DNA from: Falsiroseomonas algicola
GTDB lineage: Bacteria > Pseudomonadota > Alphaproteobacteria > Acetobacterales > Acetobacteraceae
Length of the DNA stretch: 64,000 nucleotides
Reading direction: 5' to 3'
NCBI RefSeq assembly: GCF_011040385.1
Contig: NZ_JAAIKB010000011.1
Span: forward strand, 62,001-126,000
Shown here one piece after another: positions 51,079 to 58,559 of the stretch (positions within the stretch are counted from its first letter, which is position 1; the number at the start of each line of letters is the position of its first letter). The notes beneath the pieces were generated by a model. The model was not told where the DNA came from and ran no database searches. It saw only the letters and a list, made by a program, of their open reading frames with translations. The position numbers and the translations under genes were made by a program.

Positions 51079-52305
51079 TCAGAACCCGCGCCAGCCCAGC
51101 CGGAACAGCACGGCATGCGCGGTGCCGAGCCCGCCCGTCTCCTCCCGCGCGTAGCGGGCATACTGGTAGCCCACATCCAGCGAGACGTTGGGCAGGATGT
51201 CCCGCCCGACGGAGGCCTCCACGTAGTTCTCGGTCGGCAGCGCCTCGACGCTCCGCTTCCGCTGGTCGCGCTGCCAGGCCACCGTGCCGTGCCATTCGCC
51301 GATGCGGTGGCGCAGGCCGAGTGTCGTGAAGGTCCGCCGCTCGCGGATGCTCGTCTCCAGCGCCGTCTCGATCTCGTCGCCCGTATCGGGATCGATGCCG
51401 AGCAGCGTGATCTCGGTGCGCGGCCGCGCCGCGGCGTTGCGGAACTGCACGCCCTCCGCGAAGAACAGGGTGGACTGCTCGGCGCTCCAATCCACCTGGT
51501 AGCGGGCGGCGGCGGCATAGCCCCATTCCCGCGCCGTCCCGTCATCCCCCGCGCCGCGGGTCAGCACCGCCAGGTGGTAGGAGAAGCCCGGCAGCAGGCC
51601 GAAGCGGTCGCCATCCAGCGCGATGGTGGCGTTGTCGAACTGCCCCGTATTCGCGGGGCCGCCCTGCTGGCGCGTGTTGCGGTTGAAGCGCTCATATCGT
51701 TCGTCGCAGCAGGATCGCCGCGTCATCAGCGTGGAGGAGAGGAACGTCCGGTCCAGCGTGAAGACGGCGGCGGAAATGTCGTGCTCGCCCCACCACGGAT
51801 CGACGAAGGCGGTATGCGTCGCCGCGACACCCAGGCTGTCGGTGATGGCGGAGACCTCATGCGCCCGGATCTTCGTGAGGATGCCGGGGAAGTCGTGGTG
51901 CCCGCGCGCGAAGGGCGCGACGAAGCGGCCGGCCTGCAGCGTCGTGTCGGCATCCGGCTTCCATTCCGCGTAGAGCGCCTCGATGAAGGCGGATTGCCGG
52001 CGGAAGCCGGTGGTGCCGCCATCGGGGAAGCCGCCCAGCGCATCGCCTTCGCCGATCGGCTCGAAGGCCAGGACGCCTTGCAGGGAGAAGTTCGGCGTCA
52101 GGTGCAGCCCCGCCGCGACCTCGCCATAGAGGAACAGGCTGGTGCCGCCCCGCGCGCGATCCGTCGCGCTGGTGGTGCCGACGCCGTAGAGGCCGAGGTC
52201 GATCTCGGTCGAGACATGTGGCGTGAAGCCAGGCGCCGTGTGTCCCTGGGCCAAAGCCATGCCCGGGATGATCGCGGCCGCCGCCGCCAGCAGGAAGCGC
52301 CTCAT
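51079..52305 (-). CDS. outer-membrane beta-barrel protein, paralogue 1 of zinc locus
   Basis: 408 residues. The signal peptide is MRRFLLAAAAAIIPGMALAQ; mature strands run to the terminal FRLGWRGF. Shared blocks with the second barrel include ALYAEWKPDADTTLQAG, GGPANTGQFDN, LLPGFSYHLAVLTRGAGDDG and RERRTFTTLG, so both are one family. A CCDE pair (RRSCCDERY) is unusual for a barrel loop. Its ATG overlaps the ZnuA stop by four bases, so it is translated with the zinc-binding protein. Likely role: passage of zinc or a zinc complex across the outer membrane. Confidence 0.78.
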   Translation of the reverse strand: MRRFLLAAAAAIIPGMALAQGHTAPGFTPHVSTEIDLGLYGVGTTSATDRARGGTSLFLYGEVAAGLHLTPNFSLQGVLAFEPIGEGDALGGFPDGGTTGFRRQSAFIEALYAEWKPDADTTLQAGRFVAPFARGHHDFPGILTKIRAHEVSAITDSLGVAATHTAFVDPWWGEHDISAAVFTLDRTFLSSTLMTRRSCCDERYERFNRNTRQQGGPANTGQFDNATIALDGDRFGLLPGFSYHLAVLTRGAGDDGTAREWGYAAAARYQVDWSAEQSTLFFAEGVQFRNAAARPRTEITLLGIDPDTGDEIETALETSIRERRTFTTLGLRHRIGEWHGTVAWQRDQRKRSVEALPTENYVEASVGRDILPNVSLDVGYQYARYAREETGGLGTAHAVLFRLGWRGF

Positions 52306-53261
52306 GCCGCCTGGCCCCGCATCGCGGGCACCAGCAGCCCGACATTGTGCCTGAACATCGCTTCGTAGCTCGCCGCCGGCCCGCCGGCCTCGCTCAGCGC
52401 ATCGGCGTAGAGCCGTCCCTGCACCGCGACCCCGGCCTCCCGCGCCAGACGTTGCAGCGTGGCGGGGTTGCCCATGTTCTCCATGAAGACCGCCGTGATG
52501 CTCTCCGCCCGGATCTGGCGGATCAGCCGCGCCACATCGCCGGCGCTGGGCTCGGCCTCGGTGGAGACACCCTGGGGCGCGAGGAAGTTGATGCCATAGG
52601 CCGCGCCGAAATAGCCGAAGGCGTCGTGGCTGGTGATCACCTTGCGGCGGGCTTCCGGGACGGCGGCGATCTGTGCGCGCACCCAGCCATCCAGCGCTTC
52701 CAGCCGCGCGGCGTAGCGGCCGGCGGCATCCTGGATCGCCCCCGCCTGCGCCGGCACGGCGGCGGCCAGCGCCGTGGCGATGCCGCGCACGTAGTGGATG
52801 CCGTGCCGCAGATCCTGCCAGGCATGGGGGTCCGGCACCTGGCGGGGGCCCACCGAGTGGCTGTGTCGCCGCTCCGCGCCGCCGCCATGGCTGTGGTTGT
52901 GGGCATGCCCCGCCATCATGCGGGGCGTGATGCCATCGGTCGCCGTCGCCACCGGGCCGCGATAGCCGGCCGCGCGGACCATCCGGTCCATCCATCCATC
53001 GAAGCCGAGCCCGTTGCGCACCACCAGCGCCGCGCCGCGCAGTGCCTCCGCATCGCTTGGTCGGGGCTGGAAGCTGTGCGCATCCACATTGGGCCCCGCG
53101 ATCGTCCGCAGCCGCACCGCGCCGCCCGCCACTTCCCGCACCAGGTCACCGAGGATGGAGAAGGAGGCAACGACCAGCGGCGCTTCCTGCGCCCGCGCGA
53201 GGCCGGGCAGCAGCAGCGCCGGCAAGGCCCCGGGCAGGGCAAGGAGGGAACGCCGTCGCAT
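52302..53261 (-). CDS. zinc ABC substrate-binding protein (ZnuA-like)
   Basis: 319-residue periplasmic cluster 9 metal-binding protein. The signal peptide is about 1-24 (LPGLARAQ). Metal ligands are expected at His in DAHSFQPRPSD, His in DPHAWQD, His in TSHDAFGYF and Asp in YADALSEAGG. A His-rich loop (GHAHNHSHGGG...RRHSHS), the hallmark of ZnuA, lies between. A CGTTATA-T-TATAACG palindrome sits upstream. No permease or ATPase gene follows; instead two outer-membrane barrels do, so the ABC core must be elsewhere. Confidence 0.9.
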   Translation of the reverse strand: MRRRSLLALPGALPALLLPGLARAQEAPLVVASFSILGDLVREVAGGAVRLRTIAGPNVDAHSFQPRPSDAEALRGAALVVRNGLGFDGWMDRMVRAAGYRGPVATATDGITPRMMAGHAHNHSHGGGAERRHSHSVGPRQVPDPHAWQDLRHGIHYVRGIATALAAAVPAQAGAIQDAAGRYAARLEALDGWVRAQIAAVPEARRKVITSHDAFGYFGAAYGINFLAPQGVSTEAEPSAGDVARLIRQIRAESITAVFMENMGNPATLQRLAREAGVAVQGRLYADALSEAGGPAASYEAMFRHNVGLLVPAMRGQAA

Positions 53262-53280
53262 GGGGAAGTCTCCAGAGTAA

Positions 53281-53295
53281 CGTTATATTATAACG
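53281..53295. promoter_or_regulatory. Zur-box palindrome upstream of znuA-like gene
   Basis: CGTTATATTATAACG is a perfect palindrome around a central T. On the minus strand it reads GTTATAATATAAC at its core, the same as the well-known proteobacterial Zur operator core. It lies 19 bases before the znuA-like start codon, within the likely promoter. Zinc repression of the ZnuA-barrel-barrel unit follows from this. Confidence 0.75.
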
Positions 53296-53337
53296 CTAGC
53301 CCGTCGCAACACGGCGCGCAAGGTGCGCGCTCCGTGC

Positions 53338-54090
53338 TCAGCCGCCGCCGAACAGCCGCTTGATGCGTGCCCAGATCCCGTCGCCCCGGGCCGCGATGCG
53401 CTGGTGGCTGACATGCGGGCGGCGGGAGGGTGGGGGCAGGGCGCTCGCCACGGTATGGCGCCCGGCATCCTGCGCCTCGATCAACCGGCGTTCCAGCGCG
53501 ACGACCTGCGCCACCGCCTCCGCCGGATCGCTCAGCCCGAGGCTCTCCGCCGTGCTTGCCGCATCGTCCCAGGCTTCCGCCCGGCGCAGCGCGTCGATCA
53601 CGCGGACGGTCTGCTCCGCATCCAGCGGCGGGCCGCCGCGCCACAGCGCCACCGCATCCAGCCGCCAGGCCCGCGCCAGGTCCGGCCGGCCGAGGTCATC
53701 CGCCACCCAGGCGGCGTGCAGCGTCGACTCCGCGGCCGCATGCAGCGCGCCCGTCTCCTCCAGCACCAGCGCCCAGGCCAGGAAGCGGCGGGCCAGCGGC
53801 GGGGTGGTGCTGTCCTGCAGCAGGGCCCGGAAGGGCGCCGCGCGCACCGCTTCCGCCGCCGCCGGATGGGCGCGGGTGATGTCGGGCGCCGCATAGCCGC
53901 AGGCCGGGCATTGCTGCAGCCATCGCGCCATGGAGGAGCGCACCGGCTCCCCGGGACGCAGATCGAGGTCCGGCGCCTGTTCGGGTGGCGCGGGGCGAAA
54001 GGGCGCATGCCGGCTTTCCGTGCCGCAGACCCCGCAGCGCAGCGCGCCGGCGGGGGCGGGCCTGGACCCGGCGGAGGGTGTCTCGGCCAT
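53338..54090 (-). CDS. zinc-ribbon hypothetical protein
   Basis: 250 residues, no signal peptide. Two Cys pairs, CGVC near residue 19 and CPAC near residue 61, look like a four-Cys zinc knuckle in the first 70 residues, similar in style to DUF2225. The rest is helical, Ala-rich and TPR-like (RRFLAWALVLEETGALHAAAES, ARAWRLDAVALWR). It ends in a basic tail (WARIKRLFGGG). It stands next to the zinc operon on the same strand but upstream of the Zur box, so regulation by Zur is not implied. Confidence 0.65.
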   Translation of the reverse strand: MAETPSAGSRPAPAGALRCGVCGTESRHAPFRPAPPEQAPDLDLRPGEPVRSSMARWLQQCPACGYAAPDITRAHPAAAEAVRAAPFRALLQDSTTPPLARRFLAWALVLEETGALHAAAESTLHAAWVADDLGRPDLARAWRLDAVALWRGGPPLDAEQTVRVIDALRRAEAWDDAASTAESLGLSDPAEAVAQVVALERRLIEAQDAGRHTVASALPPPSRRPHVSHQRIAARGDGIWARIKRLFGGG

Positions 54091-54205
54091 CTTCCCAAAC
54101 TAGGCACGAACGGCGCCGGGGCGAAGGGCGAAAAGCCACAAATCCGCTGTCGCGCGCGCAACGGACCCATGGACTCGGCGCCCCGCGCGCCCTTAAAGGG
54201 CTTCC

Positions 54206-55156
54206 ATGCCGCGCGGCGACCTGTTTCCCGACATCGCTCCCTATGAGACCGGCCTGCTGCCGCTCTCCGCGGGCCACGTCATGTATTGGGAACAGGTGGG
54301 CAATCCCCGCGGCCAGCCCGTGCTCTTCCTGCATGGGGGCCCAGGCGCCGGGGCGGGGGCCATCCATCGCCGCTTCTTCGATCCCGCCCATTTCCGCGTC
54401 GTGATCTTCGACCAGCGCGGCGCCGGCCGGTCCCGCCCGCTCGGCGATTTGCGGGAGAACACGACGCCGCACCTGGTCGCGGACATCGAATCGCTTCGCC
54501 GCTTCCTCGGCATCGAACGCTGGCTGCTCTTCGGCGGCAGCTGGGGCAGCACCCTCGCGCTCGCCTATGCCCAGGCGCATCCGGACCGCGTGACGGGCTG
54601 CGTGCTGCGCGGCGTCTTCCTCGGCCGGCAGTCGGAGGTGGAGTGGTTCCTCTACGGCCTCCGCCGCATCTTCCCCGATGCCTGGAACGCCTTCGCCGAG
54701 CACGTCACGCCGGCGGAGCGGGGTGACCTGCTGAACGCCTATCTCCGGCGGCTCTGCGATCCCGACCCCATGGTCCACCAGCCCGCCGCCCGGGCCTGGA
54801 GCCTCTACGAAGGCTCCTGCTCCACCCTGCTGCCGAGCCCGGAGACGGTGGCGAGCTTCGCGCAGGATCGCACCGCGCTCGGCCTCGCACGGATCGAGGC
54901 GCATTACTTCAAGCATGACCTCTTCCTGCCGCCCGGCGGGCTGTTGGGCGGCATGGACCGCATCGCGCATATCCCAGCGGAGATCGTGCAGGGCCGCTAC
55001 GACATGGTCTGCCCCTGCGACACCGCCTTCGACCTCGCCGCCGCCTGGCCGCGGGCGCGGCTGACCATCATCCCCGATGCCGGACACTCCGCGCTGGAGC
55101 CCGGCGTGCGGACGGCGCTGGTCAGCGCGGTGGAGCGTTTCCGACGTAGGGGCTGA
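54206..55156 (+). CDS. pip: proline iminopeptidase
   Basis: 316-residue S33-family peptidase that removes N-terminal proline from peptides. The oxyanion/HGGPG motif is LHGGPGAGAG near residue 45. The nucleophile elbow is GGSWGST near residue 112, and the late Asp (GRYDMVCP) and His (DAGHSALEP) complete the triad. FDQRGAGRSRP is the classical Pip signature. The length matches the family. It converges with the histidine kinase gene, leaving only nine bases between. Confidence 0.92.
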   Translation: MPRGDLFPDIAPYETGLLPLSAGHVMYWEQVGNPRGQPVLFLHGGPGAGAGAIHRRFFDPAHFRVVIFDQRGAGRSRPLGDLRENTTPHLVADIESLRRFLGIERWLLFGGSWGSTLALAYAQAHPDRVTGCVLRGVFLGRQSEVEWFLYGLRRIFPDAWNAFAEHVTPAERGDLLNAYLRRLCDPDPMVHQPAARAWSLYEGSCSTLLPSPETVASFAQDRTALGLARIEAHYFKHDLFLPPGGLLGGMDRIAHIPAEIVQGRYDMVCPCDTAFDLAAAWPRARLTIIPDAGHSALEPGVRTALVSAVERFRRRG

Positions 55157-55165
55157 TCGTGGCGA

Positions 55166-56983
55166 TCAGACCGCCGCCGCCATCGCCTCCGCCGCCGCCG
55201 CGTTGCGCCGCGGCAGGAACCGCATCGTGGCGCGCACCCCCTCCGGCTCGAAGGCCAGGGTCACTGCCGATCCGGGGCCGAGGTCCTTGGCCAAAGCCCG
55301 TTCCAGCAGCCGCGTCCCGAAGCCCCGCCGCGCGGGCGGTCCCGGCACGGGCGGCCCGCCGATCTCCTGCCAGGTGATCAGGCCGACGCCGCCCTCCTCC
55401 TCCGCCCAGCAGGTCACCTCCACCCGGCCTTCCGGACGGGACAGCGCGCCATGCTTCACCGCATTCGTCGCCAGCTCATGCAGCGCCAGCACGATGGCCT
55501 GCGCCTGGCCCGGGGAGGCCGGGGGCGGCATCGGCGAACAGCCGCAGCGGAAGGAGACGCGGGGATCCGCCGGCTCCAGCCAGGGCGCCAGCCCCGCCCG
55601 CACCACCGCATGCAGCGCCGCCGGTTCCCAGGACATCGCCGTCAGCAGGTCATGCGCACGGGACAGCGTCTGCAGCCGCGCGCCGAATTCGCTGGCGAAG
55701 CGGGCGGGGTCGGACCCGGCCTCCCCCCGCGCGGTCTGCAGCGCCAGCGCCTGCACCGTCGCCAGCGCGTTCTTGGCGCGGTGGTTCAGCTCCGCCACCA
55801 CCAGCCGCAGCCGACGCTCGCTGTCCTTCAGCCCCGCGATCGCCTCACTCCGCCGCCGCGCCTCGGCCCGCAGAGCGCCCGCCACCTCATCCGTCTCGGC
55901 CAGCCCCGTCGACGGGGGAAGCCGCCCGAGATCGCCATCCGGCGCCGCCGCCAGCCGGCGCAGCGCGCCGATCGGGCGGGTCACGCTGAGCGAGACGCGA
56001 TGCGCGAGCACCAGGCCCAGCAGCAGCAGCGCGCCGCCAATGGCCGTGGAGGTCAGCGCGGAGAGCAATGCCGGCCGCGTCAGCTCCGCCATCGGCACCG
56101 CGACCACGACGCCCCAGCCCGATGCCGGCAGCCGCGCATGCGCCGCCAGCAGCGCCGCGCCATCCGGCGTGGTGGCGGTGACGATCCCGTCGCCGCCCAT
56201 CGCCCAGGCCGGCATGAAATCCCGCGGCATCGGCGCCCCGCGCATCTCCTCCCGCTCCGGCGACCGCGCGATCCGGCGGCCGGCGCGGTCGAGCAGCGTG
56301 ATGATCCAGCCATTCGAGGGATGCTGCCGGCGCAGCACCTCGTCGAAGGTGGCGAGCGACGGGTTCATGGCCAGCACCGCGCGCAGCCGGCCCGCCGCGT
56401 CGCGCACCGGCACGTCGATCGCCACGACCAGCCGCCCGGGCACGAAGCCCTCATAGAGGTCGGAGACGGCAGCGCGGCCTGTCGCGAAGACGCGCCGCTG
56501 GTTGTCGAGCGTGCCGCGCATCGGCAGCTCGGCCTCCGGTGGCAGCGCCGTGTTCAGCAGCTGCTGCCCATCCTCCGCCAGCATCAGGATCGCGGCATCG
56601 GGCGAATGCTGCGCGACCACCGCCTCCGCCATGGCGCGCAGGTCAGGCAGGTCGCCGCGCCGTGCCGCGCGCGACAGCGCCAGCACCTCCAGCGACGCGA
56701 CGCGCGTCCGCAACTCCCCTTCCACCGCCAGCGCCAGACCGCGCGCGAGGTCGAGCGCCTGGCGCCCCGCGCGATCCTGCTCATGCCTGAAGTCGTTGTA
56801 GATGCCAGCGAGGTTGAAGCCGATCAGCGGCAGCGTCCCTGCCAGGACCAGCGCCGCCATGCGGCTGCGCAGCGAAAGCCGGGAGGCGCGGGAAAGGCCC
56901 CACGCGGGGTAGCGGGGGCGCGGCGGCAATGCCCCCTGGCCTTCGATCCCCCCAGCACTTCCCGATCGCGTGCCGTCACTCAT
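55166..56983 (-). CDS. HWE/HisKA_2-type sensor histidine kinase
   Basis: 605 residues. A TM helix near residue 50 and a second at about 310-330 bracket a periplasmic dCache-like sensor, followed by a HAMP-like region. The kinase core has ELNHRAKNALATVQALA (phosphoacceptor His), then HELATNAVKHGAL (N box), then WQE and GFGTRLLER, the hallmarks of HWE kinases related to blue-light and general-stress sensors. The start at ATG 56983 is preferred to an in-frame TTG at 56992. No response regulator is adjacent; these kinases often act on PhyR-type or single-domain regulators encoded elsewhere. Confidence 0.88.
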   Translation of the reverse strand: MSDGTRSGSAGGIEGQGALPPRPRYPAWGLSRASRLSLRSRMAALVLAGTLPLIGFNLAGIYNDFRHEQDRAGRQALDLARGLALAVEGELRTRVASLEVLALSRAARRGDLPDLRAMAEAVVAQHSPDAAILMLAEDGQQLLNTALPPEAELPMRGTLDNQRRVFATGRAAVSDLYEGFVPGRLVVAIDVPVRDAAGRLRAVLAMNPSLATFDEVLRRQHPSNGWIITLLDRAGRRIARSPEREEMRGAPMPRDFMPAWAMGGDGIVTATTPDGAALLAAHARLPASGWGVVVAVPMAELTRPALLSALTSTAIGGALLLLGLVLAHRVSLSVTRPIGALRRLAAAPDGDLGRLPPSTGLAETDEVAGALRAEARRRSEAIAGLKDSERRLRLVVAELNHRAKNALATVQALALQTARGEAGSDPARFASEFGARLQTLSRAHDLLTAMSWEPAALHAVVRAGLAPWLEPADPRVSFRCGCSPMPPPASPGQAQAIVLALHELATNAVKHGALSRPEGRVEVTCWAEEEGGVGLITWQEIGGPPVPGPPARRGFGTRLLERALAKDLGPGSAVTLAFEPEGVRATMRFLPRRNAAAAEAMAAAV

Positions 56984-57111
56984 AGTATCCAATATACGAA
57001 CAACAAGACCCGCCGTAAGGGGGGTGATCGCTAATTGCGTGAGTCGTTACGGTCGATGACACGCATGGATTGTGCATACGTATTCTGATCGCCTTGCCGT
57101 GGCGCCGGTCG

Positions 57112-57855
57112 TCAGGCCAGCACCGACGCGGCGCAGTCCCCCGGCGTGGCGTAGAAGCCGCGCAGGGGGATGCCGTGCTCCCGCCGGATGGCGTTCTCGC
57201 AGACTCGCGCGCCCGCGAATCGCCCGCATCCGATCGTCCGGGCCTCCTCCAGCAGGACTTCCCGCATCGGGTCGTCATGGCGGGGATGGTCCCCGCTCAG
57301 GATGTGCAGCGCATGCACCGGTTCATGCGCCAGCGCCACGAAGCCCGGTGTCGGCACGCCCAGCGTCACGACGCTGTGGAGGTCGTAGTTGATGAAGGGG
57401 TTCCAGCAGGCGAAGGCGGAGAAGCCGCCCCCCGACATCCGCATCGGCACCCCGGCGACCATCCGGCTGCGCTGGAATTTCCGCCGCGTCTGCGCTTCCA
57501 GCACCTCGTAGGGCTCGTTGATGTCGAGGCTGAGCGAGGCATAGCTGTTCTCGATCGCCCCTTGGGCGTAGCGCGTCATGTCCGGGACGCCGTTCTTCTC
57601 CAGCACGGTGTCTTCACCCAGCATGACGCGGCAGGTCATCGGGCCCGTCGCCCCGATGCCGCGGCAGCGCTTGCTGATCAGCCCCAGCAGATCGTGCCCC
57701 ACCGGCTTCGAGGCGATGCGCGTCAGTGCCAACCGGGTGGCCCAGAGGAAGTCTGCCCGGATGCCGAACTTGACGGGGCGGGGTTCCAGCGTCTCCCGGT
57801 CCACTGTGCGCGGATCGATGATGAGGCCGGGAAAGGCGGAGTCCCAGGGGATCAT
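57112..57855 (-). CDS. NleD/M91-like zinc metallopeptidase
   Basis: 247 residues. A complete HExxH motif (HEPVH, 177-181) sits in LAHEPVHALHILSG, followed by LLEEARTIG (Glu203/204, a possible third ligand) and CENAIRREHGIPLRGFY. This order and the E-N-x-I-R-R-E-x-G-x-P-x-R-x-x-Y tail are those of M91 effector peptidases (NleD, HopH1). No signal peptide and no visible secretion tag. A GAGAGGA ribosome site supports the start. Neighbours are unrelated, so a stand-alone effector or toxin, or an intracellular peptidase, are both possible. Confidence 0.7.
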   Translation of the reverse strand: MIPWDSAFPGLIIDPRTVDRETLEPRPVKFGIRADFLWATRLALTRIASKPVGHDLLGLISKRCRGIGATGPMTCRVMLGEDTVLEKNGVPDMTRYAQGAIENSYASLSLDINEPYEVLEAQTRRKFQRSRMVAGVPMRMSGGGFSAFACWNPFINYDLHSVVTLGVPTPGFVALAHEPVHALHILSGDHPRHDDPMREVLLEEARTIGCGRFAGARVCENAIRREHGIPLRGFYATPGDCAASVLA

Positions 57856-57926
57856 GGCGGCGTCCTCTCGGTGGTGCCGCGAACCCTACCATGGTGAATG
57901 CAACGCGTGGTTGTGCCGTCCGGCGG

Positions 57927-58559
57927 CTACAGATGCGCCCGTACCGCCGCCAGCCCGTCCAGCGCGGGCACCCCCGCCGGCAGCCAGTCCGGCCGTCCCT
58001 CCGGTAGCACCGCCACCACCCGCATCCCCGCGGCGACGCCCGCCATCACCCCCGCCTCGCTATCCTCCACGACCAGGCAATCGGCGGGGTCGAGACCCAT
58101 CGCCCCGGCGGCATGCAGGAACAGCCCGGGATCGGGCTTCCAGGACCCCACGTCATAGGCGCTGAAGATGCGCTCCCCGAAGTGGTGGCGAAGCCCCGTC
58201 AGGGTCAGGCTGAGTTCCGTCTTCGCGCGCGGCGCATTGGAGGCGACGCAGAACGGCAGGTGCAGCCCTTCCAGCAGCGTCGCCGCGCCCTCGATCACCT
58301 GCAGCCTCTCCCGGAAGGCCTGCGCCGTGCGCTCCCGCAGCACCGGCTCGAAATCCGCGGGCAGGGCGCGGCCCAGCATCTGCTCCGCCATCTGCACGCA
58401 GAGCGCGAAGCGCCGCCCGCGGAAGGCCGCCAGCGCCGCCTCCGGCGTGATGGACAGGCCCTCCGCCACCAGCGCCTCGGCGAAGACCAGGGCCGACAGC
58501 GGCTCGCTGTCCACCAGCGTGCCGTCGCAATCGAAGATGACGCCCCGCGCAGCCCTCAC
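57927..58559 (-). CDS. HAD-family phosphatase
   Basis: 210-residue HAD superfamily hydrolase of the beta-phosphoglucomutase-like subgroup. Motif I is FDCDGTLVDSE at residues 8-18, motif II is SNAPRAKTE near residue 110, and motif III/IV is KPDPGLFLHAAGAM...CLVVEDSEAGVMAG near 140-170. It begins at GTG in a GTGA overlap with the upstream glycosyltransferase, so it is probably a partner in a sugar-phosphate step. Confidence 0.85.
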   Translation of the reverse strand: MRAARGVIFDCDGTLVDSEPLSALVFAEALVAEGLSITPEAALAAFRGRRFALCVQMAEQMLGRALPADFEPVLRERTAQAFRERLQVIEGAATLLEGLHLPFCVASNAPRAKTELSLTLTGLRHHFGERIFSAYDVGSWKPDPGLFLHAAGAMGLDPADCLVVEDSEAGVMAGVAAGMRVVAVLPEGRPDWLPAGVPALDGLAAVRAHL

